NCBI RefSeq assembly: GCF_011764445.1 | Contig: NZ_BLPG01000001.1 | Location: 9,539,316 to 9,603,315 of the forward strand | Source of the DNA: Phytohabitans rumicis | GTDB lineage: Bacteria; Actinomycetota; Actinomycetes; Mycobacteriales; Micromonosporaceae | Length of the DNA: 64,000 nucleotides | Direction of reading: 5' to 3' | In this document: in pieces, positions 26,220 through 35,438 of the stretch | Numbering within the stretch: position 1 is the stretch's first letter | Layout of the letters: each line of letters begins with the position of its first letter | Notes under the pieces: generated by a model | What the model was told of the DNA's origin: nothing | The model's input: the letters and a program-made list of their open reading frames with translations, nothing else | Database searches by the model: none | Position numbers and translations under genes: made by a program

Positions 26220-26609
26220 ATGAACGGTGATCTCATGGTGCTGAACGGCGCCGAGCCCTTTCCGGAGCGTGTACGGCAGGTGTGCGCGGCCTGGCTGCGC
26301 GCCGGACGCGACGGTGATCTCCTGGTCACTGACAAGGCGTTCTTCACGGTGTACTGCTGGAGCCACAACCATGGGATCCGCGACCCGGCTGGCCCGGAGT
26401 ACGACCCGGAACTGGCCGAATACGTCACCGCCTCGTACGAGGCTCTCGGTGGGCGAGCCGGCTGGAACGCCATGTTGTGCCAGCGCACGCTGTGCCGCGT
26501 CTGTGGGGACAGGTACCTGCTGGAGAACCTCGGCGTGTGCACCGGGTGCATGGCGTACACCTGTTATCGCTGTGGCCCCCACGCCCACTGCACGGGTGAG
26601 CTTGTCTGA
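26220..26609 (+). CDS. Hypothetical protein with C-terminal cysteine-rich zinc-binding module
   Basis: A 129-residue cytosolic protein from ATG 26220. The N-terminal 85 residues are unassigned. The C-terminal 40 contain CRVC, CTGC and CYRC pairs and a CGPHAHC ending, enough for two zinc sites in a treble-clef or RING-like arrangement. It stands alone between the repeat and the ubiA operon. No function can be assigned; a regulatory or protein-binding role is possible. Confidence 0.6.
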   Translation: MNGDLMVLNGAEPFPERVRQVCAAWLRAGRDGDLLVTDKAFFTVYCWSHNHGIRDPAGPEYDPELAEYVTASYEALGGRAGWNAMLCQRTLCRVCGDRYLLENLGVCTGCMAYTCYRCGPHAHCTGELV

Positions 26610-26713
26610 CGGACACGCTGAGGTATCTGCTCGACACGCTCCGGCGTAGTATCGATGGCCAGAGATGTTCGTCGTCGCGGCGCCCGATCCCGTTCGGCGT
26701 CAGGGAGGCGCCG

Positions 26714-27655
26714 ATGACAAACCGGGTCGACGGAGCCCCCACGACGGGCGCCTCGGACAGGCCCGGCACCGCCCCCGCGGCGGCTCGCCGGGCGTCTGTG
26801 CTCATCGGCCTCGTGGGCATGGCCCGGCTCCGACAGTGGGGGCGAAACGTCCTTGTCGCCGGCGCCGCGCTGGCCAGCGGCGAGATCCTGCGTCCGGAGG
26901 TGTTCGGCGCGGTCGTTGTCGGCTTCGCTGCCTTCTGCCTGACCGCATCGGGCGTCTACTTCGTCAACGACATCCTCGACGCCACGATCGACCGTAACCA
27001 CCCCGCGAAGCACCTGCGCCCGGTGGCCGCGAGGTTGGTCCCGGTGCCGCTGGCCGGGGTCGTGGGTGCCGGCCTCCTGGTCGCCGGACTGGCCGTGGGC
27101 GCAGTACTGGGCGGTCTCGGGTTCGCCGCGCTCCTGGCGACGTACGTGGTCCTCATGGTCCTGTACTCGCTCCATCTCAAGCACCAGCCGCTGGTCGACA
27201 TCGCGACGATCGCGGCCGGCTACGTGCTGCGGGCGTTCGCCGGCGGCGTGATCGCCGGCGTGCCGATGTCACCGTGGTTCCTGGTTGTCGCCGCGTCAGG
27301 CTCGCTGCTCGTGGCGGCCGGAAAGCGGTACAGCGAGGTGGTCCAGGTCGGCGAGGGTGCGGCCGCCGCCCGGCCGGTGCTGGCCCGGTACAGCCCGTCG
27401 TACCTGCGTTTCCTGTGGGGGACCGCCGCCGCGGTGACCATCATGGGGTACGTCCTGTGGGCGTTCGACGCGCAGCGGCAGGGGACCTGGGCCGCGGTGT
27501 CGGCGGCGCCGTTCGCCTTGGCGGTGCTGCGGTACGTGTCCTTCATCGACCTGGGCGCCGCGGACAGCCCGGAGGCCGCCGTCCTACGCGACCGGAGCCT
27601 TCAATTGTGGCTGGTCGTGTGGTCGACATCGCTGCTGTTGGTCGTTGCCGGATGA
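26714..27655 (+). CDS. ubiA: Decaprenyl-phosphate phosphoribosyltransferase
   Basis: A 313-residue UbiA-superfamily prenyltransferase with about eight TM helices. The first aspartate motif is NDILDATIDRNHPAKHLRP and the second loop carries YSLHLKHQPLVDI. In mycobacteria this enzyme (Rv3806c) transfers phosphoribose from PRPP to decaprenyl phosphate, the first step to decaprenyl-phospho-arabinose. Its ATGA overlap with dprE1 and the following dprE2 secure this assignment over other UbiA functions. AGGGAGG precedes the ATG. Confidence 0.9.
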   Translation: MTNRVDGAPTTGASDRPGTAPAAARRASVLIGLVGMARLRQWGRNVLVAGAALASGEILRPEVFGAVVVGFAAFCLTASGVYFVNDILDATIDRNHPAKHLRPVAARLVPVPLAGVVGAGLLVAGLAVGAVLGGLGFAALLATYVVLMVLYSLHLKHQPLVDIATIAAGYVLRAFAGGVIAGVPMSPWFLVVAASGSLLVAAGKRYSEVVQVGEGAAAARPVLARYSPSYLRFLWGTAAAVTIMGYVLWAFDAQRQGTWAAVSAAPFALAVLRYVSFIDLGAADSPEAAVLRDRSLQLWLVVWSTSLLLVVAG

Positions 27656-28980
27656 CGAGGTGGGGGCTGTTGACCGGTTGGGGCCGTACGGCGGCGACCG
27701 GGATGACCGTGCTGAGCGGCCGCGACGACGCGGCGCTGTCGGAGGCGGTGCGTAACGCGGGCGCCCGCGGCATCCTGGCGCGCGGGCTGGGCCGGTCGTA
27801 CGGTGACGCCGCCTGCAACGCGGGCGGTGCGGTGGTGGACATGACGGGCCGCGACCGCATCCTCGGCTGGGACTTGGCGGAGGGCACGGTCAGGGTGGAG
27901 GCGGGGGTGAGCCTGCGCCGGCTGGTTGACGCGGCGCTCCAGCGTGGATGGTTTCTCCCGGTCCTGCCCGGCACCGGGTACGTGACCGCCGGCGGCGCGA
28001 TCGCGGCGGACGTACATGGCAAGAACCATCCCGCCGTAGGCTCCCTCGCCCGGCATGTGTCCTCTGTGGACCTTCTGACGGCGGATGCCGTGGTCCGCAC
28101 CGTGGGGCCGGCGGACACCCCCGAGGTCTTCCACGCCACCTGCGGCGGCATGGGTCTGACGGGGCTGATCCTCAGAGCGACGCTGCGGCTGGCGCCGGCG
28201 CCCAGCGCCTGGCTGGTGACCGAGACGGAGCGGGCGCCCGACCTGGACGGGCTGATCGCGCGGCTCGCCGACGGCCGCGGGTATCCGTACGCCGCGGCCT
28301 GGCTGGACCTGCTCGCGCGGGGCGGTACGACCGGGCGCGGTGTCGTCGTTCGGGGACGGCACGCCGCGCGGGGCGAGGCCCCGGTCGGGCCCGCGCCGGC
28401 CCGGCGGCGACCGGGCGTACCGGCGGTGGTTCCGGGCGGCACCCTCAACCGGGTCAGCGTGCGGGCCTTCAACGAGGCGTGGTTCCGGCGCGCGCCGCGC
28501 CGCCGGGCCCGCGCCCTGGCCTCCGTGCCGGCGTTCTTCCACCCGCTCGACGCCGTCCCGCACTGGAACAGGCTGTACGGCCCGCGCGGCTTCGTGCAGT
28601 ACCAGGCCGCGCTCCCGTTCGGTGCGGAGCCCGCGCTGCGCCGCCTCGTCGACCGGGTCGCCGCCTGCGGACACGCCCCGTTTCTGGGTGTGCTCAAGGT
28701 CCTCGGCGCGGAGGCCGGCGGTCCGCTGTCGTTCCCGATGCCGGGCTGGACCCTCGCGTTGGACCTCGCGGCCACGCCTGAGATCGTCACGTTGCTGGAC
28801 CGCCTCGACGAACTCGTCGCCGCGGCGGGCGGCCGGGTCTACCTGGCGAAGGACGCGCGGCTGCGCCCCGACCTGTTGGCGGCGATGTACCCGCGGGTCG
28901 ACGCCTTCCGCGAGACGCGCGAACAAATGGATCCTCGCCGCGTGTTCATGTCGAACCTGGCCCGGAGGCTGTCCCTGTGA
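27652..28980 (+). CDS. dprE1: Decaprenylphosphoryl-ribose 2-oxidase
   Basis: A 442-residue FAD enzyme of the VAO family that oxidises decaprenyl-phospho-ribose at C2. It shows the FAD-binding RGLGRSYGDAACN and AADVHGKNHP, plus the active-site strand GWTLALDL and AKDAR. Aligned without gaps to Mycobacterium tuberculosis DprE1, Lys400 corresponds to Lys418, and Ala369 (codon 28756-28758) takes the place of Cys387, the residue modified by benzothiazinones. It overlaps ubiA (ATGA) and dprE2 (GTGA). Confidence 0.93.
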   Translation: MTRWGLLTGWGRTAATGMTVLSGRDDAALSEAVRNAGARGILARGLGRSYGDAACNAGGAVVDMTGRDRILGWDLAEGTVRVEAGVSLRRLVDAALQRGWFLPVLPGTGYVTAGGAIAADVHGKNHPAVGSLARHVSSVDLLTADAVVRTVGPADTPEVFHATCGGMGLTGLILRATLRLAPAPSAWLVTETERAPDLDGLIARLADGRGYPYAAAWLDLLARGGTTGRGVVVRGRHAARGEAPVGPAPARRRPGVPAVVPGGTLNRVSVRAFNEAWFRRAPRRRARALASVPAFFHPLDAVPHWNRLYGPRGFVQYQAALPFGAEPALRRLVDRVAACGHAPFLGVLKVLGAEAGGPLSFPMPGWTLALDLAATPEIVTLLDRLDELVAAAGGRVYLAKDARLRPDLLAAMYPRVDAFRETREQMDPRRVFMSNLARRLSL

Positions 28981-29731
28981 TTGACGCCCTCGGCATCCCA
29001 CAGTCGCTGCTGCTGCTCGGTGGCGCGTCCGACATAGCGCTCGCGATCGCCCAGCGGTATCTCACACACCGTCCACTGCGGATCGTGCTGGTCGGCCGTC
29101 CGTCGCGGCGCCTCGCCGAGGCGGTCATCGATCTTGAGGCGGCCGGTGCGACGGTGCAGACGGTGGCGTTCGACGCCGCTCAGCCGGCCGACCATCCGGC
29201 GGTCGTCGAACAGATCTTCGCCGGTGGCGACATCGATGTCGCCGTCGTCGCGTTTGGCGTGCTCGGCGAGCACCCGGTGGCCGCGCTCGACCACCGCGAG
29301 GCGGTCGCGCTGGCGCAGGTCAACTACGTCGGCGCGGTGAGCGTCGGGGTGCTTCTCGCCCGGCGGCTGCGCGCGCAGGGGCACGGGCCATCGTCGCGCT
29401 GTCGTCGGTGGCCGGCGAGCGGGCGCGGCGGGTCAACTTTGTGTACGGGTCCTCGAAGGCCGGCCTGGACGCGTTCTACACCGGTCTTGGCTACTGGCTG
29501 GAGGGCAGCGGGGTCCGGGTCGTGGTCGTACGCCCCGGGCAGGTGCGCACGAGGATGACCGCGGGGCTTCGCGAGCAGCCGCTGACCACGACGCCGGAGG
29601 CGGTGGCCGAGGTGGTCGTTCGGGCCGTCTGGGCGGGCCGGCGCCAGGTCTGGGTGCCCGGTCGTTTGCGCCCGGTCATGGTGGTGCTGCGGCACCTGCC
29701 CGGCCCGCTCTTCCGCCGCCTGGGGCGCTGA
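28977..29731 (+). CDS. dprE2: Decaprenylphosphoryl-2-keto-ribose reductase, single-base frameshift
   Basis: A short-chain dehydrogenase that reduces the 2-keto intermediate to decaprenyl-phospho-arabinose with NADH. The N-terminal part has LLLLGGASDIALAIA (nucleotide loop) and NYVGAVSVG. Adding one G to the run 29385-29387 joins it to the second part with the catalytic YGSSK and VVVVRPGQVRTRMT, giving 251 residues. The start GTG overlaps the dprE1 stop. An essential-type gene with an otherwise perfect sequence argues that the shift is a sequencing error. Confidence 0.9.
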
Positions 29732-29735
29732 CGCG

Positions 29736-30650
29736 TCAGACCTCGGCGGTGCCTGCCCAGGGGTTGAACAGATGCAGGATGAGCGCGAGCACCGCCCAGT
29801 CGGGTGGCAGGACCGTCATCGCGCCCAGGATCACCGGTGGCGCCGCCCATTGATACAGGCGGATGGTGTCGGTCGCGATCACCAGTTGCCCGTACGCCAG
29901 CGCCGCGGTCACGGCGAGCATCGCCTGCACCTGCCGGTCGGTGGCGAGCGCGGCCAGGATGCCTGCGCCCCAGGGCAGGATCATCGACCGCGCGTCGAAC
30001 CACCGTCCAAGGTGGTGCACCCGGCTGGCCAGCACCGGGTATCGCGTGACGTGCGGCTGTGCCATCGGGTCGACGCCGATCCGCACGGTCAGCGCCCGGA
30101 TGAGCGGAACGGTGAGCCCGATCAGCGGCAGCAGGTGCCAGGCGAAGCACGCGGCGAAGACCGGGCCGGACTCCTTGACGGATCCCGCAATCACGGCGAG
30201 CGCCACGCCGAGCACCGGCTGGTCGTACTGGAACGCGACGGCGCAGCCGAGCGCCCACGTCATCGCCGGGCCGTCGACGAGCACCGGCCACCGGATGTGG
30301 ATCCGCCACACCCCGGACAGGCCGCAGACCAGCAGCGCCCCGACGACCTGGAGCCGGGCGTCGTCGACCCAGGGGCGCAGCCATATCGCGAGGAGCGGCG
30401 GCAGCGCGAGCAGGTGCAGGTACGCGCTGAGCCGCCACCGCCACACCGCGTCGCCGAGCATGAGCGGCAGCAGCCAGCGCAGCGCGAACGGCATGGGCAC
30501 AGGCTCGCGGCGGCCCAGAGCGCGGTAGCGGTGGCCGTCGGGGCTCACCGCCTCCGCGAGGTTCAGCCGATGCAGGACGAGTAACGCGGCGCCGAGTGCC
30601 AGGGCGACGAGCGGTGCAACCACGGGTTTCCCCCTGACCGAACGACGCAT
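29736..30650 (-). CDS. Polytopic membrane protein, possibly GT-C-like
   Basis: A 304-residue protein with about nine TM helices. An early loop reads SPDGHRYRALGRREPVPMPF and a mid-protein loop KESGPVFA, a layout reminiscent of GT-C lipid-linked glycosyltransferases (acidic residue in the first large loop). Placement next to the decaprenyl-phospho-arabinose genes and a carbamoyltransferase would suit a sugar-modifying role, but this is inference. It starts at 30650, only about 30 bases from the divergent carbamoyltransferase. Confidence 0.6.
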   Translation of the reverse strand: MRRSVRGKPVVAPLVALALGAALLVLHRLNLAEAVSPDGHRYRALGRREPVPMPFALRWLLPLMLGDAVWRWRLSAYLHLLALPPLLAIWLRPWVDDARLQVVGALLVCGLSGVWRIHIRWPVLVDGPAMTWALGCAVAFQYDQPVLGVALAVIAGSVKESGPVFAACFAWHLLPLIGLTVPLIRALTVRIGVDPMAQPHVTRYPVLASRVHHLGRWFDARSMILPWGAGILAALATDRQVQAMLAVTAALAYGQLVIATDTIRLYQWAAPPVILGAMTVLPPDWAVLALILHLFNPWAGTAEV

Positions 30651-30655
30651 TGCTC

Positions 30656-30677
30656 TTGATCAATGGATGGTACCATC
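30656..30677. promoter_or_regulatory. Two adjacent palindromes in a divergent promoter
   Basis: TTGATCAA (30656-30663) and GATGGTACCATC (30666-30677) are both perfect palindromes and occupy most of the gap between the divergent membrane-protein gene and the carbamoyltransferase. This is a likely operator region; the regulator is unknown. Confidence 0.45.
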
Positions 30678-30683
30678 GGTGAC

Positions 30684-32318
30684 ATGCCTGATACGGAGCG
30701 TCGAGGCGGCTCGGTGATCGTTGGCTTCGGTGGCTCCATCCACGACTTCGCGACGTGCCTGCTGACGCCCGACGATCGGGTGGTGGCGGTGGAGGACGAG
30801 CGGCTCAGCCGGGTCCGGTACGCCTACGGCGAGCCCGATCCCTGCCGCGCGTCGCTGGCGTACTGCCTCGACGCGGCCGGCCTGGACGCCGGCGCGGTGC
30901 GGGTCTTCGCCGCCAACGACATGCTCGACCCGGACCTGCGCCTTCCCGGCGTGGCGCCGACGTGGCTGAACCATCACCACACCCACGCCACGAGCACCTT
31001 CTTCACGAGTCCCTTCGAGGAGGCGGCGATCCTGGTCGCCGACGGCGCCGGCAGTGTGATCGACGCCGGCGGTGGGCGGCCGGCCGCCGACCATCATGAG
31101 CGCGAGACCACGACCTGGGCGTTCGGCCGCGGCAACGACATCGCCGTGCTCGGCCGGGTCATCGGCGGCAAGGCCGGTGCGGCCACGTCCAACGACCCGG
31201 ACGCGTTGATGTCCAACTCCCTCGGCGACTTGTACCGCGCGGTGACCGAGGCGATCGGCTTCGGCTTCCTCCAGGCCGGCAAGACGATGGGCCTGGCGCC
31301 GTACGGCGACGACCGCTTCGTGGATCGCCTGATGGAGCCGGTCGACCTCGGTCCGGACGGAACCTACGCGATCCGCATGTACGGCCCCGGCGGCATACTC
31401 GACCAGCTTGCCGGCATCGAGCGCGGCTCACTGGCCGATGACTTCATCACCAACGCGTGCGTCGCGGCGGCAGGGCAGGCGGTGCTGGAGACCGTCCTGC
31501 TGCACGTGCTGCAGGAGCTGTGGGACCGCACCCGCTGCCCCAACCTGTGCCTGGCCGGTGGTGTGGCGCTCAACTGCACGTTCAACGGGAAGATCAGCGA
31601 GCTGACGCCGTTCGAGAACGTGCACGTCGTCTACTCGCCGGGTGACAGCGGCACGGCCATCGGCGCGGCGGTAGCCGCCCGGCTCGCCGCCGCGGGCGCC
31701 GGTGCGACGTGGCGGATCGATGCGGGGCCCTACCTCGGCCGGCCCTATCCAGACACATTGGACGGTTATGGCGAAGTCCTCACCGAGGACCAACTGTGCC
31801 AGCGGGTGGCCGGGCTGCTGCACCAGGGGCAGGTGGTGGGCTGGTTTCAAGGCGGTGCCGAGTTCGGGCCGCGGGCGCTCGGCAACCGCAGCCTGCTCGC
31901 CAACCCGACCGACCCCGAGGTACCGGCCCGGATCAACAAGATCAAGGGACGAGAGTGGTTCCGGCCGGTCGCGCCCGTGGTGCTCGCCGAGCACGCACAG
32001 CGGTACTTCGACGCCCGGGGTCCGGCGCATTACATGCAGTTCTCCTGGCCGGTACGGGAGGCGGTGCGCGCGGCCGTGCCGGCGATCTGCCACGTCGACG
32101 GCTCCGCCCGCGTGCAGACCCTCGAGACCCGGCACAACCCGTTGCTCGCCGGGCTGATCAACGAGTTCGCCCGGCAGGGCGGCCCGCCCGTGCTGGTCAA
32201 CACCTCGCTGAACGTACGCGGTGAACCGATCGTCGAGACGCCCGCCGAGGCGATGCGGGTGCTGGCCGAGGCCGACGTCGACGCGATCGTGGTCGGTCAC
32301 CGCATGATCAAGCGGTGA
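30684..32318 (+). CDS. NodU/TobZ-family O-carbamoyltransferase
   Basis: A 544-residue carbamoyltransferase. The N-terminal Kae1-like domain has GFGGSIHDFATCLL, the metal-binding NHHHTHATSTFFTSPF and CLAGGVALNCTFNG. The C-terminal YrdC-like domain has EFGPRALGNRS and PVLVNTSLNVRGEP. These enzymes transfer carbamoyl from carbamoyl phosphate via carbamoyl-AMP to hydroxyl groups of sugars or antibiotics. I prefer ATG 30684 to the in-frame 30663, which lies in the palindrome region. The acceptor is unknown. Confidence 0.9.
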   Translation: MPDTERRGGSVIVGFGGSIHDFATCLLTPDDRVVAVEDERLSRVRYAYGEPDPCRASLAYCLDAAGLDAGAVRVFAANDMLDPDLRLPGVAPTWLNHHHTHATSTFFTSPFEEAAILVADGAGSVIDAGGGRPAADHHERETTTWAFGRGNDIAVLGRVIGGKAGAATSNDPDALMSNSLGDLYRAVTEAIGFGFLQAGKTMGLAPYGDDRFVDRLMEPVDLGPDGTYAIRMYGPGGILDQLAGIERGSLADDFITNACVAAAGQAVLETVLLHVLQELWDRTRCPNLCLAGGVALNCTFNGKISELTPFENVHVVYSPGDSGTAIGAAVAARLAAAGAGATWRIDAGPYLGRPYPDTLDGYGEVLTEDQLCQRVAGLLHQGQVVGWFQGGAEFGPRALGNRSLLANPTDPEVPARINKIKGREWFRPVAPVVLAEHAQRYFDARGPAHYMQFSWPVREAVRAAVPAICHVDGSARVQTLETRHNPLLAGLINEFARQGGPPVLVNTSLNVRGEPIVETPAEAMRVLAEADVDAIVVGHRMIKR

Positions 32319-32341
32319 CGGCGCCGGAGCCGCGAGTGGCG

Positions 32342-32698
32342 TCAGCCCATGCGCAGGAACCGGTCGTACAGCCGGCCGAGCAGGCCACGGCCCGCCGGCG
32401 TGCCCACCTCGTGCGGCCGCGCGACGCGGTCCGAGGGCACCTCCTCGGTGGGCAGGGGCCACTGCGCGGCGATCCTGCGGTCCTCTTCGTCACGCATCGG
32501 ATCGCAGGCGGGGAGCCGGCCGAACAGATGCAGCCGCGCGCGGACCACGGCCGGGTGGCGGCGCAGCAACTCGGCGATGTCCGTGATGCTCCAGCCGTCG
32601 TCGAACCCGTTGACCATGGCCGACTCCTCCTGCGCCGCCCACGGGTCCGCCGAGCGCGGGTATCCGAGCGGGAGGTGGGTGAGATCTGACTCGGCCAT
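32342..32698 (-). CDS. Hypothetical protein with HTH-like segment
   Basis: A 118-residue soluble protein. GGGAGGGC lies 7 bases before ATG 32698. The middle (DDGWSITDIAELLRRHPAVVRARLHLFGRL) resembles a helix-turn-helix. The rest is acidic and unassigned. It is separated by 42 bases from the gene upstream and may share its promoter. Confidence 0.55.
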   Translation of the reverse strand: MAESDLTHLPLGYPRSADPWAAQEESAMVNGFDDGWSITDIAELLRRHPAVVRARLHLFGRLPACDPMRDEEDRRIAAQWPLPTEEVPSDRVARPHEVGTPAGRGLLGRLYDRFLRMG

Positions 32699-32740
32699 GA
32701 CGTGCCCTCCCTTGCCGGAGCGGACCGGGTCCACTCTGGA

Positions 32741-33232
32741 CTAACGACGCTCGGGTGGTGGCTCGGCCGGCGAGCCCTCCGAGCCGACGGTGGCGGTGCC
32801 GGAGAGGTCGAGGTCGCGGCCGGCGACGAAGGTGCCGCGCAACTCGACGTTGCCGCCGACGGAAACGGCACCCGCGTCGGTGATGTGGACCCGGTGGCCG
32901 CCAGCCGGCAGCTGCCGCTCGATCTCGCGCACCAGGCTGGCCAGCTCGCCGGCCAGCTCGGGGTGCTCTTCGACGAGGTCGGCCAGGCGGGTCTGCCACG
33001 CCTGTGCCTGGGCCTGCCGGGCCTGCTCAAGCTCGTCACCGGACAACCCGTCCAGCTGCGTGGCGGACCGGTCGAGCCGCTGCTCCGCGCTGGCTTGCCG
33101 GTCCTGGTCTCCGCGGCCGAACAGGCGGGCGAACCCGGCCCGCGCCGCGGCCCACGCGTCAGTCGCGATGGCGCTCACGAGGACGCCGCCACCGCTGATG
33201 ATCAACGCCTGGCTGACCGGGTCGAGCACCAT
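32741..33232 (-). CDS. Small protein with N-terminal hydrophobic helix and VAGRDL strand motif
   Basis: A 163-residue protein: a hydrophobic segment at residues 8-24 (ALIISGGGVLVSAIA), a helical middle (SAEQRLDRSATQLDGLSGDELEQARQAQ), and a C-terminal beta segment GGNVELRGTFVAGRDLDLSG. That last motif matches GGDVRLVGTYVAGRDLIIHQ at residues 27-46 of the NB-ARC protein at 35439, sharing 12 of 20 positions. I infer a role as membrane-associated partner in the same conflict-type module. No enzymatic motif seen. Confidence 0.6.
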   Translation of the reverse strand: MVLDPVSQALIISGGGVLVSAIATDAWAAARAGFARLFGRGDQDRQASAEQRLDRSATQLDGLSGDELEQARQAQAQAWQTRLADLVEEHPELAGELASLVREIERQLPAGGHRVHITDAGAVSVGGNVELRGTFVAGRDLDLSGTATVGSEGSPAEPPPERR

Positions 33233-33302
33233 CCTGAACCCCCTTGTCGCCAGCCAGATACTAACCGAGTCGGCGTCGCGACCGTACGCTTTCGTCGCTG
33301 GT

Positions 33303-34223
33303 TCACCGTCCGGACATACGGGCCACGACCGGGGCGAACACCCGGTACGCGTCAGCGGTCACCACCACGTACGAGACGCCGAACTCCGCGCGGTGCCGTT
33401 CCAACGCGTCCACCAATCGCTCGATGTCGCCCACGAGCAGGTGCGGCGAGGCGAGCACCTCCTCGACCGGTAGCCGCATCTCCGCGGCGACCCCGTCCGC
33501 CGCGGCGCGCCAGTCGCGCGCGACGACCGTGCGATAGGCCCGGATGTTCAGCTCGACCCGGTCCAGCCGCTCACCGGCCGCGGCGCGGATCCACCCGACC
33601 TTCCGCCGGGTCGCCGCGGCCGTCAGGTCGGTCGGTACGCCCTCGGTGGCCGTGTGCACCGGGTTGAGGCCGACGATGTCCGCCTCCCGCGCCGCGAGCG
33701 TGAGGACCTGCCGGCCGCCGCCGCCTACCAGGATGGGCGGATGAGGGCGCTGCGCCGGCGCGGGCAGGCCGTCCAAGTCATGGACGGTGTAGTGGCGGCC
33801 GGTGATGCTGACCCGTCCGCCGCTCAGCAACGCTTTGACGATGGCCAGCGCCTCGGCGAGCCGTTCCACCCGTTCGGCGCCGCTCGGGAAGAGCAGGCCG
33901 AGGCGGTCGTAGTCGGTACGCCGCCAGCCCGCCCCGAGCCCCAGCTCGACCCGACCATCGGTGAGGCGGTCGACGGTCGCCGCCTCGCGGGCGAGCACGG
34001 CGGGATGCCGGAGGCCCTCGGCCAGCACGAACGATCCGACCCGCAGGCCGGGCGCGGCGTCCGCGGCGGCCATCATCGCCGGCAGGGGAGCCAACTGGTC
34101 GCCGGCATGGTCGATCACGAGCAGGCTCGCGTACCCGAGGTCGGCGACGTCGCGGCTCAGCGACCGCCAGGCGAGCCGGTCGTAGGAGTCGGACGCTTCC
34201 ACGCCGAAACGAAACGGTCTCAT
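33303..34223 (-). CDS. F420-dependent LLM-class oxidoreductase
   Basis: A 306-residue luciferase-like TIM barrel (FGVEASDSYDRLAWRSLSRDVADLGYASLLVIDH, GRVELGLGAGWRRTDYDRLG, PHPPILVGGGGRQVLTLAAREADIVGLN). This subgroup uses coenzyme F420 for hydride transfer to unknown substrates. It is divergent from the Gfo/Idh gene at 34314. No operon partner is obvious. Confidence 0.88.
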   Translation of the reverse strand: MRPFRFGVEASDSYDRLAWRSLSRDVADLGYASLLVIDHAGDQLAPLPAMMAAADAAPGLRVGSFVLAEGLRHPAVLAREAATVDRLTDGRVELGLGAGWRRTDYDRLGLLFPSGAERVERLAEALAIVKALLSGGRVSITGRHYTVHDLDGLPAPAQRPHPPILVGGGGRQVLTLAAREADIVGLNPVHTATEGVPTDLTAAATRRKVGWIRAAAGERLDRVELNIRAYRTVVARDWRAAADGVAAEMRLPVEEVLASPHLLVGDIERLVDALERHRAEFGVSYVVVTADAYRVFAPVVARMSGR

Positions 34224-34313
34224 CCCGTAAGGCTGTCAGGCCACGGTGGACGGTCATAGAATTCCGGCATCGTCGATGTCGAACCGTTCTGTGGGCGGCC
34301 GCTGGCTACGGCC

Positions 34314-35399
34314 GTGATCGGCTGTGGCGACGTTTCCCGCAAGTACGCGGCCACGTTCGCCCGGCACCCGCTGGTCCACGTCGCCCGGTGCGCGGACCTG
34401 CTGCCCGTACGGGCAGGGGAGCTCGCGGCCCGCACCGGCGCGGCGCCCGGCACCGTCGATGAGATCCTCGACGATCCCGGCATCGAACTGGTCGTCAACC
34501 TCACCCCGCCGCAGATGCACGCGCGCGTGACCGAGCGCGCGCTGCGGGCCGGCAAGTCGGTGTACACCGAGAAGCCGCTCGCGGTCGACGCCCCCACCGG
34601 GGCGCGGTTGCTCGCCGAGGCCACCGCGGCTGGGCTGTGGCTGGGCTGCGCGCCAGACACGTTCCTTGGTCCGAGCGCCCGGGTCGTGCGCGGCCTGATC
34701 GACGACGGCGAGATCGGCACGCCGCTCGGCGCCGCCGCGGCCATGCTGGCCGCCGGGCACGAACGCAGCTGCGCCACCCCCGACGCCTTCTACCAGCCGG
34801 GCGCCGGCCCGATGCTGGACATGGGCGTCTACTACGTGACGATGCTGGTCAGCCTGCTCGGACCGGTGCGCCGGGTGACCGGGATGCGGGCCAGCCCCGC
34901 GCCGCTGCGCACCATCGACGTGGGTGCGCGCGCCGGCGCCACGTTCGAGTCGACGGTGCCGACCCACGTCACCGGCCTTCTCGATTTCGCCAGCGGCGTG
35001 ACCGGCACGATCACCGCGAGCTTCGACGTCTGGGGCAGCCGGACGCCGCCGCTGGAGATCTACGGCACCCGGGGCGCGCTCGTCCTACCGGACCCGAACT
35101 TCTTCCGCGGCCGGGTCCAGCTCCGGCGAGCGGGACAGCGGCGCTGGATCGAGGTGCCGGTGCCGCAGCGTTGGCCGGCGGGGCGGGGCATCGGCGTCGT
35201 CGATCTCGCACACGCGATGCGCGGCCGTGGCCCGCAGCGGGCGGGCGGAGCGCTGGGCCGGCACGTGCTCGAGGTGATGACCGGCATCGTCGACGCCGAC
35301 GGCACCGGCCGCGATATCGGCTCGACCTGCGCACGCCCGGCCCCATTTCACCCGATGGTGTCAGACGACGGCTGCGCGTGGTGCGAGACGTTAGGCTAA
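34314..35399 (+). CDS. Gfo/Idh/MocA-family NAD(P) oxidoreductase
   Basis: A 361-residue sugar-dehydrogenase-type protein. It has the Rossmann loop IGCGDVSRKY, EKPLAVDAPTGARLL with the catalytic lysine of the EKP motif, and DMGVYYVTMLVSLLG with a C-terminal DP-x-FF barrel. GTG 34314 cuts off the first residue of the first beta strand. The frame is open back to 34260 without another good start, so the true start is uncertain. The substrate may be a sugar or inositol derivative. Confidence 0.88.
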   Translation: MIGCGDVSRKYAATFARHPLVHVARCADLLPVRAGELAARTGAAPGTVDEILDDPGIELVVNLTPPQMHARVTERALRAGKSVYTEKPLAVDAPTGARLLAEATAAGLWLGCAPDTFLGPSARVVRGLIDDGEIGTPLGAAAAMLAAGHERSCATPDAFYQPGAGPMLDMGVYYVTMLVSLLGPVRRVTGMRASPAPLRTIDVGARAGATFESTVPTHVTGLLDFASGVTGTITASFDVWGSRTPPLEIYGTRGALVLPDPNFFRGRVQLRRAGQRRWIEVPVPQRWPAGRGIGVVDLAHAMRGRGPQRAGGALGRHVLEVMTGIVDADGTGRDIGSTCARPAPFHPMVSDDGCAWCETLG

Positions 35400-35438
35400 T
35401 GGCACCGAAACGCTGCTCGCCGCCATCGACTGGACGCC

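Noticed and set aside
27601-29001. Long minus-strand frames opposite dprE1
   Set aside because: Antisense shadows produced by high third-position GC. The plus strand carries an unambiguous DprE1.
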